A DNA stretch of 64,000 bases from Diphasiastrum complanatum (taxonomy: Eukaryota; Streptophyta; Lycopodiopsida; Lycopodiales; Lycopodiaceae), in assembly GCA_029204225.1 (NCBI GenBank), contig CM055111.1, positions 2,420,329 to 2,484,328 on the forward strand, in the 5' to 3' direction. The notes under the pieces were generated by a model. It searched no databases, was not told where the DNA came from, and saw nothing but the letters and a program-made list of their open reading frames with translations. Position numbers and translations under genes: made by a program. How positions within the stretch are numbered: the first letter of the stretch is position 1; each line of letters opens with the position of its first letter. Shown here piece by piece: positions 23,485-34,639 of the stretch.

Positions 23485-24395
23485 AGCTATCTCTGAGTAA
23501 CTTAGAATAAGTCTGATAATAAGAAGCTCTGCTGATAAGCAGTAGCGCAACTCTAAAATAAATTTCTAAAAGACTGAACTAGAATGCTCAAGAGAGTTCA
23601 AGCTTGAAAGCTTGATAGAGAGCTAATAACAATACTTTCTGATTATGAACGATCTGCTTGATAAGAGCGTAGGAAGCGTTGTGTAATAACACTCAACTCC
23701 TTCACAATTCACAACATTGATTCAGGACTTGAAAAGAGATGTATGAACAATTGATTTATACTAAGTGTTTAGGTCTTCAAATGCGACTGCCAGTTGGCTA
23801 GAGTCCGCTGGCATTCATCCAGTTCCTTCTCATAAATAATTGCTGATAAGCGGTGACAATTGCCGTAAATAGTTTTCTGCATAAATGAACTAAAACTGTC
23901 ACTCTGCATAAATGAACTAAAATTGCCACAGGCGACAATGTCGCAAAAAAAAAATGACAGTGTCGGCTTTTGGAAAAATGCGACAGTGTCACAAAATCTC
24001 ATGTCCTTAATATTGGGGTAGTCCCACATTTCGCCAAAGTCATTTTCATAACGTTTGCGGCACTTCGAAAAATGCGAAAAAACACAACTCTGCAGTTTTA
24101 CTCTTAATTTCTGACAAGCGACAGTGTTGCAAAAAGGTGAAAAAGACGACACTGTAATTTTACTCATAATTCCTGACATGCAAAAAATAGAAAAAGAGGA
24201 CACTACATTTTTACACAAGATTCCTGACAGGCATCACTGTCGGGTTTCTAGAGAGAGAAAATGTGACACTATTGTCAAACTCCGTGTATCTCTGCAGACT
24301 GTATAAAGACACGAAAAAATTCACAGAACTGGATAAACAATTGGATGAAGATTAAAACCAATTAGTCAATTAGTAAGAAGAATAATAATCCAACA
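23485..24395 (-). repeat. Inverted LTR of the copia family found at 28957
   Basis: Read on the minus strand from 24395 it starts TGTTGGATTATTATTC and matches the plus-strand LTR starting at 28957 through the CACGGAGTTT and TTTAGTTCATTT blocks. The right edge is sharp; the left edge is set by where gag stops and is approximate. It carries a motif array (see findings). It may be a solo or truncated LTR. Confidence 0.7.
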
Positions 24396-25505
24396 CACCT
24401 ATCCTCCGGGACCCTGATTTTTCCAAAGAATTTCATGTGCATATCGATGCATCCAAGTATGCCATTGGAGTAGTGCTCACCCAACTGGGAGAATTCAGTA
24501 AGGATTATCCAATCCGATTTCTCAGTAGACAATTGATACTTGCTGAAGTTCATTATACCACTACCGAGCGTGAAGCTTTGGTAATGGTGTATGCGGTTCA
24601 TAAATTTCATCATTATCTCTTGGGAAAAGGTTTTGCTTTCTTCACTGATCATCAAGCACTCCTATATCTTATCAACAAGACTTGCACAATCGGTCATATT
24701 ACTCGATGGATCCTATTACTGCGAGAAGTTGAGTTTAGGATCGTGGTTTGAAAGGGGGTTCAACATTTTTTAGTAGATCATTTATCCCGAATCCCTAACT
24801 TACCCACTCCAGAGCAAGGCGTCAATGATGATTTACCCGATGCCATTTTTTTTCAAGTTGACTCTACACCCCTTTGGGCCAAGGATATTACAGAATATTT
24901 AACCTCAGGGTAGATGGATCCATCCTTATCTAAACCTGAACAACGTGCGTTAGTCCTCAAAACCAAACCTTATACGTTAATTGCAAGACAACTTTACAAG
25001 CAAGAGTTAGATTGAATTATCCGATGTTGTCTTACTGAAGGCAAAATATCCTCTGTTATCTCTCTAACTCATGAAGGTATTGTAGCAGGTTATTTCTCTT
25101 CCAAAATGATTTCCAAAAAAATCCTCTTGGCAGGATTTTGGTGGCCAACCCTTTTTAATAATACGCACAACTACACAAAGGCCTTGATGTTTGTCAACAA
25201 ACAAATGATTTCAAAAGTCCGACTACATGCCTTTACACCCTATCACAATTGATCAAGCTTTTCAAAAATGGGAAATAGATTATCTTGGATAGATTAGTCC
25301 CGTTGCTAGACACACTCAATCAAGATATATCATAGTAGCCACAGACTATTGTACCAAATGGGCTGAAGCTAGAGCTGTTCGCAATGTTGACGCTCGCTCT
25401 ACTGCAAAACTTCTCTATGAATAGGTTATCGTTCGTTTTGGTTGCCCCCTAGAACTTATCAGTGACAGGAGGACACATTTTTTTAACTCTGTCATAGCAG
25501 ATTTG
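24396..25505 (+). pseudogene. Ty3/gypsy RNase H and integrase fragment
   Basis: RNase H: FHVHIDASKYAIGVVLTQ, FLSRQL, HYTTTEREALVMVYAVHKF and FFTDHQALLYL (about 24420-24680), then the tether and HLSRIPNLPTPEQ. The integrase zinc region is degenerate (SLTHEGIVAGYFSSK, GFWWPTL). The integrase core retains WEIDYLG, IIVATDYCTKWAEA and FGCPLELISDR (two catalytic Asp) and stops before the Glu, where copia sequence begins. Domain order RT-RNaseH-INT marks gypsy. Several stops occur (for example at 24749 and 24914). No LTR or RT is attached, so it is a fragment inside other elements. Confidence 0.88.
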
Positions 25506-28500
25506 CTTTCAAAATTCTCAAGCTCTATATGTCAACAAAGGCTCAAAGCGACAGAAGCAGAAAAGCTCCAAGAAGGCTGCAATGAATCAGAAGCCAACTC
25601 AAGGTCAAGAACAATCATCGAATCCACAATCAAAGAAGAAGATGTTTTGCAGATATTGCAAGCGCAATAATCATGAGATCAAGGATTGCCAAATTCTCCA
25701 AGCAAAGAATGCAGCCAAGCAACCTGATTAACAAGCAAACGCAGTTTCATCATCTCCCCAGGTCAAAGTGGACGAAGGCGCATTCATGGTCAAAGATCAA
25801 AACGCATTTTTTGATGATTTATGGTTTCTGGATTCTGGAGCAACTCAACATATGACCAATCAACATGAGATCTTCAACTCCTACACTCCATACAGCACGA
25901 AGAAATTTGTCCATCTTGGTGACAATAGCACTCAGACTATTGAAGATGAAGGTCCTGTAAGACTGCGGTTCCAGCATGATCAATTCAATTTACTATTAAA
26001 AGTTTTATATGTTCCTAAACTCTCTACAAATATGTTATTAGTGAGTAGAATTACGGATTTAGGTCATAAGGTAGAATTTGAATTTGATCAATGCAAAATT
26101 GTTGATAGGAGTAATAAGATCCTTGCACTCGGCAAGAGGCAGGGTTACTTATATAGATTGGTACATTGCTATTCTGAGTCTAGTCAAGCCTTGCAAACCT
26201 CTGTTCTAGTCAATAAAGCATTACTATGGCATCATCACTTAGGACACTTGAATCATGCATATGTTATAAACATGTCTAGAAAATCCATGGTTCTTGATCT
26301 CGATTATCCTTCTGATAAAGTCAACCTCCCTGTTTGTCATAGCTGTATCTTTAAAAAACATGCTAGGATTCCCTTTAGATCAAACCATATGCATGCAGCA
26401 AAAGATCTGTTAGATGTTGTTTATACAAATATATGTGGACCTATGCAACTCCCTCATTGCTAGATGCAAAGTATTTCATTTTCTTTATTGACGAATTCTC
26501 TAGAAGAACAGTTGTTTATTTTATTAAACAAAAATCAGAGGCTTTCATAAAATTTAGACAATTCAAAGAGCATGTTGAGAATCAAACTGGAAAATGAATC
26601 AAAGCACTGAGGTTAGATAATGGGGGGAGTACATCTCCAACGAATTCAAGGACTATTGCCTTAACAACGGCATTGAGCAGCAATATATTACCTCCTATTT
26701 GCCTCAGTCAAATGGTCTTGTTGAGGGAAAGAATAGAACCTTAGTTGAATCGGCAAAGTGCATGTTATCACATGCGACACTTATGAAGTGCTTCTGGGCT
26801 GAAGCTATTTCAACAACAACCTATATTCAGAACAAATGTTCTACTAAAGACCTCCCAGACAAAACACCATTTGAAGTTTGGACAAGTACCAAGTCTTCTT
26901 TATCAAACCTACGAGTTTTTGGATGTACTGCTTTTGCACAGATACCTCGTGATCTCAGGAAGAAGCTCGACTTCCAGAATATCAAGTGTGTTTTCATCAG
27001 CTACACTACTTCAGATCAAGCCTACAAGTTGTTCAATCCCATCAAGTTAAAGATATTCAGTAGCCGGGATGTCATCTTCATCGAAGATCAATTTCAAGAC
27101 CTCAAAGGAAAGGGCAGTTCCCATGTAGCCGACCTACCAGATTCTCTTGATGCTTTGAACTTTCCAGTTCCTCGGTCGACTATTCCTATTGAAGTTCGAA
27201 GCTCCTCTACTCTTGACGAACAACAAATCCACGATGGATCGGAACATGATAATGTTGCAAATCAGCACCTACAATATAATGGAAATAATCAACTTCCTGT
27301 ATTACCCAAAAGATCTTCAAGGACTAGCAAACAACGAGTTTGCAGCTTATCTTGTTCAGGAACCAATGTCTATCCAAGAGGCACTCAGTGAGCCTGATTC
27401 AGATCTCTGAAAAGAAGCTATGGATAAAGAGTATTCATCTCTTATCAAGAACCAGACGTGGACAATTGTCGAATTACCAGCCAACAGAAATGTAGTTGAT
27501 TGCAAATGGATTTTCAAAGTCAAGTACAATGTAGATGGAAGCATCAACAGGAGAAAGGCACGACTTGTAGACAGAGGATTTTCTCAGGTATACAACATCG
27601 ATTACATTGAGACTTTTAGTCCAGTAGTAAAGCATTCTTCTAGTCAACTCTTGCTATCACTTGTCGCTATAGCAGATTTGAAAATACTTCAAATGGATGT
27701 ACAGACAACATATCTCAATGGAGTTATGGAAGAAGACATCTACATGGTGCAACCCGAAAGTTATATTATCGAGGGTAAACACAATCATGTGTGTAAACTC
27801 TATAGGGCACTTTGTGGCTTGAAGCAATCTGCTCGAGCATGGTTTCAAAGGATCAATACTTTTCTTATTGATCACGGCTATACACCTAGCTCTTCAGATT
27901 CAAATGTTTACTTCAAAGAAGTGCAACAATCTTTTATCATTATCACTTTGTACGTGGATGATACATTGCTTTTCAGCAACAATACCGATTTGATAGAAGA
28001 AGCCAAGACAATGCTATCTTCCGAATTCGACATGACCGATTTGGGCGAAGCTCATTTCTGCCTTGGTATACAAATCCATAGAGATAGAAAATAGAAGTTG
28101 GTCTACATTACACAACAGAGATACATCTACAACATGTTAGTCAGATATAATCTGATGAATAGCAAGTTAGCTCTCTCACCAATGGAACCAGGACTCAAAT
28201 TGTCGAAGGACCAATGTCCCCAAACAATTCATGAGAAGCAGCAGATGCATGAGTATCCTTACCATTCTATTATAGGATCTCTCATGTACGCCATGATATG
28301 TACCAGGCCATACATAGCTTTTGCAGTCAGCTCTCTCAGTCAGTATATGACTAATCCTGGTATAACACATTGGCAGGCTCTTATCAGAGTCATGAGATAT
28401 CTTCAAGCTACTATGGACTTTTGCATTTGTTATGGAGCAGTCGGCAACGACAATCTCAATTTACTTAGTGGTTACACAAATACGAATTGGGCAGAAGATG

Positions 28501-28882
28501 TAGATACTCAAAAATCCACTTCTGGATTTACATTCTTCCTCAACAATGGTCCAGTTTCCTAGAACAGTCGCAAGCAATTTTTGATAGCTCTATCTTCCAC
28601 TGAATCAGAGTATATCGCAGCCTCTCAAGCTACAAAGGAAGCAATTTGGTTGAGAAACTTACTCTCAGATATTGGCATGAACCAATATGCTTCCACGATA
28701 TTATTTTGTGATAATCAAAGTGCCATCGCTTTATCAGCCGACCCTAGATTTCATTCCAGAAGTAAGCACATTGAACTGAAGTATCATTTTGTTAGAAGCA
28801 AAGTTCTCAACGAAGAGGTCAGATTGCAGTATTGTAGAACGCAAGATATGACAGCAGATGTTTTTACTAAAGCATGAAGTTT
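25506..28882 (+). pseudogene. copia gag C-terminus, protease, integrase, RT and RNase H
   Basis: This is the most complete pol in the window. In order: zinc knuckle CRYCKRNNHEIKDC (about 25648); protease LDSGATQHM (25831); integrase zinc region WHHHLGHLNHAYV and CHSCIFKKHARIPF; integrase core with TNICGP, LRLDNGG and NGLVEGKNRT; RT with WIFKVKYNVDG, the conserved MDVQTTYLNG and the catalytic YVDD (27952); RNase H with SSTESEYIAAS and FCDNQSAIAL; and the terminal DVFTKA. Stops near 26461, 27409, 28092 and 28560 and a frameshift near 26628 break it. Its RT is close to the one at 41435. The 5' LTR and PBS are not visible. Confidence 0.92.
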
Positions 28883-28942
28883 GGAGTCACACAGAAGATT
28901 TTGTGTAGAACTAAGTTTGAAGGTCAAGGCATTCAAGGATTT

Positions 28943-28956
28943 AGATTAAGGAGGAG
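28943..28956 (+). promoter_or_regulatory. Polypurine tract
   Basis: AGATTAAGGAGGAG lies directly before the TGTTGG LTR start. Confidence 0.75.
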
Positions 28957-29322
28957 TGTTGGATTATTCTCTTTCTTACCAATCGACTAATCGGTTTTCT
29001 TCTTCATCCATTGTTAATCCAGTTCTGCGATTTTTTTCGTGTGTTTACATAGTATGCAGAAATACACGGAGTTTAAGATAGTGTCGCATTTTTTGCCTGA
29101 CAGAAATCTCGTGTAAAATCACAATGTCGCATTTTTTGCTTTTTCCAAAGAGCCTAAAATGTTAAAGAAATGACACTAGCAAAGTGTGGGACAAACCTAA
29201 ATGAGATTTAAGGGCACCTTCTTCTTTTTCACGTTTTTTGAGTTTTTTCGCGAAAAACCCGACAGTGTCGCCTGTGGCTGTTTTAGTTCATTTCTGCAGA
29301 GCTATAGTTTTGATTCATTTAT
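28957..29322 (+). repeat. copia 3' LTR, truncated
   Basis: Starts TGTTGGATTATTC right after the PPT. It matches the inverted LTR at 24395 downwards for about 365 bp, then similarity ends inside TTTATGTAG and minus-strand gypsy sequence begins. Confidence 0.75.
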
Positions 29323-29379
29323 GTAGCCACTTGTTGATTGGCTGGCCCTGGTGGTGCAGGTAAGGCCATGCATTGTTGA

Positions 29380-29720
29380 TTATTTCGGTGTGCCATACCT
29401 CGGTGCCGCATTTGGTGCCCCTTGATGATATGGATAAGAAGTCTGATAAGGACTCCTCTTCTGTAGGACAATCTGGGGGTTAAATGGGCAAAAGGTCGTA
29501 TCGTGCGATGTTGCGTTGCACAAATGGCAAAATCTCTGTGTTAGTCTCAGATTTTGCTTTAGGACTAGACACTCATTCACTGTATGGTTTTGTGTGCATA
29601 TTGAACACCATACATTTTCGTGATGGAGATATTGTAGCTGGTTTTATTCCGGTAGATTGGGCGTTGTTGCTACGGTGATTGGATCTTGCTGATGCAGTTG
29701 GATGCAATCTGGATCTTAAG
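29380..29720 (-). pseudogene. Ty3/gypsy-like gag nucleocapsid fragment with two zinc knuckles
   Basis: On the minus strand two cysteine motifs follow each other: CSICTQNHTVNEC (C-X2-C-X3-H-X4-C), then CHLCNATSHDTTFC (C-X2-C-X4-H-X4-C), in a Gln/Asn/Pro-rich context. The leader, PBS and LTR edge to the right are all in the same orientation, supporting a gag position. It is truncated at about 29322 and frameshifted upstream. Confidence 0.6.
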
Positions 29721-29859
29721 GATCGGATCAATCTAATTGGCTGAAAGTTGAAATTCACGCCCCTAACGGTGGTTTTTCTTTGATAACTTTTTACTCCTTG
29801 CACTGATTGACCTGAGATTTGATAGTAGCTGTGGATCTGGTGCAAATCTTTTCACTGAT

Positions 29860-30680
29860 CTAGTCTGCGAGGGTTCTCTAGTGCGAGGGTTCTTTAACTA
29901 TTTTTCAGTCAAAAAACCTTGATATCTCTTTGATTACTGGGACTTAACTCTCGCAAGGTTCACATGAGCTTTGTCTAAGGTAGATCTGACTCTGAAAATC
30001 TCTACAAGGGTTAACTCTCACATTAAGTGAAAATTTCACTGTTTGTGAGGGTTCAAAACCACTAATTTGGCTGATCTTCACCAATAATCAGTACTAACTC
30101 TTGCAGGCTTCATCACTAATGAAAATTGACATTTTGGATCGATTGGAGTGCTCTACGAGAGTTATTTTTGGAAGGATTTGCAAGATCTTCACTTTTTAGT
30201 GATTTTTAGCGATTTTTTAGCACTTAAACCCAATATTCTACTCACTGGAATCAACCTAACTCTTGCAGACTCTTCTGTGTCCTAGTCTCACTGAGATGGA
30301 ACTTCAGAATTCTCTACAAGGGTTCTTGACCACTAGAATTGAAAATTTTAGTGTTTGCGAGGGTTCTTTGGTATTTTTCCGTCTTTTTCCCATTGGGAAC
30401 TCTCGCACAGACACTTAAACAATGAACTAACTCTCGCAAGCTTCTCTGTGCCCTAGTCTCAATGAGATGGAACTTCAGGGGCTCTGCGAGAGTTCTTATG
30501 AAGATTTGAATTTATTTGATTTTTTACAAAGATTTTTAAATTTTTATGGTTTTTTCTCTGATTTTTGCAATATGCTAGGAACTAACTCTCGCAGGCTTCT
30601 ATGCAAGTTTGGGACAGTACCCTGGAGTTGCTGCCAGTCATGTGAGGGTTATCTCTCACTAGTTTTGGAGAAAACAAAAT
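29860..30680 (-). repeat. Array of CTCTCGCA and TGCGAGRG motifs in the gypsy leader
   Basis: At least 14 copies of an ACTC(T)CGCA-type word or its complement (T)GCGAGGGTT occur in both orientations at irregular spacing, for example near 29870, 29884, 29948, 30044, 30098, 30152, 30262, 30354, 30402, 30432, 30486 and 30584. Longer flanks (GGCTTC, TCTGTG.CCTAGTCTCA) are shared by some units. Confidence 0.7.
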
Positions 30681-30940
30681 TTGATGGGAAATTTGGCTCA
30701 TTTTCCCTCCAAAATGCAGATTGGTGTGTTTTTTTTGGGTTTTCTCAGGTTTTGGTTTGGATGTCAAGCTTAGAGGCTGTTCAGGGCCTCCTCTACCCTC
30801 TCACACCTCTTCCGCTAGCTGGAAATAGTCCAAACACAAGAAAATACAGAAAACTAACTCTTCCTATCCCAAAATCCACCTAAAACTACTCTAAAAAGCA
30901 AGAAATAGCTAAAATGCACCTATACTAGTTAGTGAAAACC

Positions 30941-30960
30941 TATCATCGGCAATGACGCCA
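30941..30960 (-). promoter_or_regulatory. Primer binding site of minus-strand gypsy element
   Basis: The minus strand reads TGGCGTCATTGCCGATGATA, one base from the LTR edge. It resembles the TGGCGCCGTTGCCGG-type sites of plant gypsy elements. The cognate tRNA is not assigned. Confidence 0.55.
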
Positions 30961-30961
30961 C

Positions 30962-31802
30962 TGTAGGGTTGAAGATCTCGCATAGCCCTCCCGCCTGTCA
31001 ACAAGGGTTAGAACACTGGATAGGTACCTAACTATGTAAAGATGCTACTTTTAGATGGTTCTCTACTTCTTACACTAACACTACCACCTTTAATACTACC
31101 CCACTAACTCTACTCTTTTAAACTAGCATTCCACATGATTTGTAGTGAAAGAGAGGGAGAGAGAGAGAGAGTTAGATGGATAGAAGGAGCATAGAAGATA
31201 GAGGGATAGAGAAATAGAGAGAGAAGAGAGAGTGAGGGTGGAGGTTAGCTCAAATGCTCATTGTACTTGCTAAGGGAGAAACTTAAACTATTGAAACCAA
31301 AAAGCATGAACTTGAAAGCAGATGAAAAACAACAAGAGCAATAGTAAGCATTGAATAGCAAATGAGGATGCTTCTCTTCCAAAAATGGTAGAGTTTCTTC
31401 CTTCTCATTAAGCATCCAAATAGAGTACAAATGGTGCTTTTTTATAATGGGAAAGGGGCCCTTGCCCCAAAATCCTATTGGCTAATATTCACAATGATCC
31501 TATTCATTCATCTTGGACCCAACTTGATCCAAGGGTCCATAAAAAGTACATTAGTATTCACAAGATTCATGTGAGTCCAAAGTTGGACCCAACTCTAAAA
31601 AAGTAAACTTCTAAGTTTAAAATGACTTTGGGCCTCAAGTTTTATTTTAATTACATAGGGCCCAAGTCTATTATTTCTATTTACAATTAGCTCGCGTGCT
31701 CATTGGGCCATGGACTTATACGCGCAGGAAGCCATGCCCTCGCAACACATTTATTATCAAATTTATTCCTTTACTCACGTTGTGTTGGGAATACCCCCAA
31801 CA
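30962..31802 (-). repeat. 5' LTR of minus-strand gypsy element (probable)
   Basis: The plus-strand left edge TGTAGGG abuts the PBS. The right edge is placed at CCCCCAACA, where a copia RT reading frame starts abruptly (RLKQSTRQWYKK at 31803). Length is about 841 bp. No second copy lies in the window, so the ends are inferred from TG...CA and context. Confidence 0.5.
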
Positions 31803-33001
31803 GACTGAAACAGTCCACCAGACAATGGTATAAGAAAAAGGATCATGCTTTAAGATCCTCGGGGTTCCAACCTTTGATAGCAGACTATAATGTCTATGTG
31901 AAGGTTGTGCATGGAGAGATCATCATAATCAATGTCTACGTAGACGACACGCTAATCCTATCAAGAAACGATGACCTAATTGCACAAGTAAAGCATGATA
32001 TCTCCAAACACTTTGAGATATCAGACCTGGGTGGACTTGGGTGAAGCACGATGCTACCTAGGATTGGAAATCAATCGAAACTTTGAAAACGATAGATTGA
32101 TACTCAAAGAATCATTGATGACTTTTAGATGAATGAATGCAAAGGAGTCAACACCTTCTTGATGGTTGCAAGCACAATACAAAAAAATGCAGATTGTCTG
32201 AAGCACGACGAAGAGAGCGAAGCAATGCTCAACAAGCCCTATAGTTCAAGGTTGATAGATTCTTTTATGTATTTGTTATACTACACTAGACCAGATATTG
32301 CATATGCAATATTCAGATTGAGTCAGTTCAACATCAATTCAGGACCAACACACTGGAAGATTGCCAAAAGAGTCTTGCAATACCTACAACAAACGAAGGA
32401 TTACGGACTCTACTATTCATGTGAATCAGGACTTCAAGTCAAGTAGTATAGTGATGCTAGCTGGGCATCATTAAAGGACAATTGTAAGAGTGTTATAGGA
32501 GGATGCACCATAGCAGCAACTGCTGCTGTTCTATGGGTAAGCAAGAAACAAATAATCGCCACACAATTATCATGTGAAGCTAAATATGTCGCTGCCGCTG
32601 AAAAATATGGAAGGTGCACATAGCAGCAAATGCCGCTGTTCAATGGGTAAGCAAGAAGCAGACGATCACCACACAATCATCTTGTGAAGCTGAATATGTC
32701 GCTGCCATGAAGATGGCCAACAAACTGACATGGATCAAACAGTTCCTAGATGGACTAGGAGAAATCACCAATGAGCTGTTGATCCTCTACATGGACAACA
32801 ACTCTTCCATACACCTTACAAAGGACCCTGTAATTCATTCACGAACGAAGCACATTGCAATCAATTATCACTTGATTAGAGACATGGTTGAGAACTAGGT
32901 TCATTCCGACCAAATAGATGGTTGCTAATATATTCACAAAACCCTTAGATAAGGGATTGTTTGAAAGACAAAGAGCCAACTTAGGAATCATAAGAGGGAG
33001 C
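31803..33001 (+). pseudogene. copia RT C-terminus and RNase H
   Basis: Starts within RT at LKQSTRQWYKK and has the catalytic YVDD in NVYVDDTLILS (near 31935). RT continues through YSSRLIDSFMYLLYYTRPDI. RNase H includes SCEAEYVAAMKMANKLTWI, LYMDNNSSIHL and KHIAINYHLIRD, then a degenerate ANIFTKPLDKGLFE. Stops near 32042, 32445 and 32896. The N-terminal RT is missing because the gypsy LTR abuts. The end is followed by a purine run (TAAGAGGGAG) and an LTR-like region. Confidence 0.85.
32502..32720 (+). repeat. Direct 110-bp tandem duplication inside RNase H
   Basis: The block around GCTGTTC(T/A)ATGGGTAAGCAA recurs 110 bp on (32525 and 32635), with both copies reaching TATGTCGCTGCC. The two copies differ at several sites, so the duplication is not recent. 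Confidence 0.8.
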
Positions 33002-34386
33002 TGAAGAAACATGACGTTTCTACCCACAAAGCATTGTTATCTTATGAACCAAAACCTGCACAAATACACGAAAACTGCCCACAGACATAAACTGTAAACA
33101 ACTGCAACTGCACTGCAAACATTTTCAACAAAGGCCACCGCAGGCAATCGCCAAGTCCTGCAAACGGTTTCAATGAAGGCAACCGCCAAGTCCTGCAAAC
33201 AATTCAACAAAGGCACTACTGCAACCGCAATGCACCGAGGTTCAATGTTATGGTTATAAGCAAAGACCAAAGCAAAGCAGTGAAGGCAACGAAAGCCACC
33301 GCAACTGCACCGCAACAAGTCCCGCGAGGACTCAGATACAAAGACCAATGGAAGGAGTCAACCACAACCGCAATGCAACGTGCACCGCAAACCGCAACAC
33401 TCCAACCTACGGTCCATTACGAAACTTTGGAAAACCGAAGGTCAATACTTACGATCAAGAAGCGAAGATGACGGCTCACAACGAGAAGCCGCCAAGACAC
33501 CGCAAGATGAAACTTACAGTCACCTACGAAGCAAACCGAAGGCAATCCACAAGAAGGCTGACCGAAGGCCACCGCAAAGTCAACCAGTACGGTTCACAAC
33601 GATTCTTTCCTCACAAACCAAAAAGGACCGCTCATGATTGAAAGGCACCGTAGACAAACGATTGCGATCACAGACGGACACCAAGACGGCTGCAAAATGG
33701 CGGATCTTCACAACCCAAGTACAGGGAAGATCAAGCAAAGTACCAGATTCAGAACGAACTCCACGGATGAAGGAGACAACAAACTGGAAGAACCAGTTCT
33801 TGTAATCACTAATGATTAGCTTAAACCATTTTTCTTTGTTCCTATATAAACAAGATGAACGACAGAGAGAAGGTTGAGTTGAAAAGCATTGGTTGATGAG
33901 GTGGTTCATGTAAGCGTTCGCTAGTAAGCGAGACCAATGGATTGATGTCAGAGTCCGCTAGTAAGCGAGACCAGTTGATGAGTTAGAATTCGTAAGAGAC
34001 AGAGATTCTTTTGCGTCAACGCGCTGTGCGGTATGCCAAGCAACGCTAACAAAGATCATTTGAGAATACATATGCTATTTGTACATCTTGCCCCTTGTGT
34101 ATAATCTTGAATGTCTTTATGCTTGTTCATTGTTCATGTTTATTCAGTTGTCATTAAGTTTTTCAGCACATAGGCTCGTTGGTTGAATGATCATAAAATT
34201 AGGACTGGATAGGCAGTGTCCATCTAGGGCTTGGAAGAGGATAGATCTCAACTAGCAGCAGTAGCCTGTGGCTGAGAGTTCGACTCTATCTAGCTTAATC
34301 ATAGGAATCAAAGCAGAGAGCACATTATCAGACCTAGCAAGCTACAGAGTGCCTCAATCATCCCTCATCTCCTCAGATCTCCAACA
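33002..34386 (+). repeat. Probable copia LTR shared by two element bodies
   Basis: The left edge follows the purine run at 32991-33000. The right edge CCAACA is one base from TGGAGTCAGAGC. It contains TATATAAA near 33843, fitting an LTR promoter. No second copy is in the window, so the ends are inferred. The left third (33100-33620) is rich in ACCGCAA/ACCGAAGG words. Confidence 0.5.
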
Positions 34387-34387
34387 G

Positions 34388-34399
34388 TGGAGTCAGAGC
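34388..34399 (+). promoter_or_regulatory. Primer binding site, tRNA-Met-like
   Basis: TGGAGTCAGAGC differs from the copia consensus TGGTATCAGAGC at two positions and lies one base after CCAACA. Confidence 0.6.
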
Positions 34400-34639
34400 G
34401 GGTTGATCACATTCCAATAGTGAGGCAGAAAAACGTCTCATCTCATGCAGATTCCAACAAGCTCTTTTTGTTGTGTAAAGCATCTCCAAGGCTCCTAGGA
34501 TCGAGCCCTACTCCCCGTACGACACACGACTTAGGAGAAGGTGGATGAAACCCTCTTCTTCTTGACAACAATAGGGAGTAAACAAGGCTTGTATACAGAA
34601 ACAAGTTAGAATGCAGAAACATACCAAAGAAAACAACAA

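Noticed and set aside
29860-30680. CRISPR-like array
   Set aside because: Words are short, occur in both orientations with irregular spacing, and the genome is a plant nuclear one.
33250-33909. Long frames on both strands in the 33-34 kb region
   Set aside because: Low stop density caused by the ACCGCAA/ACCGAAGG words; no protein motif.
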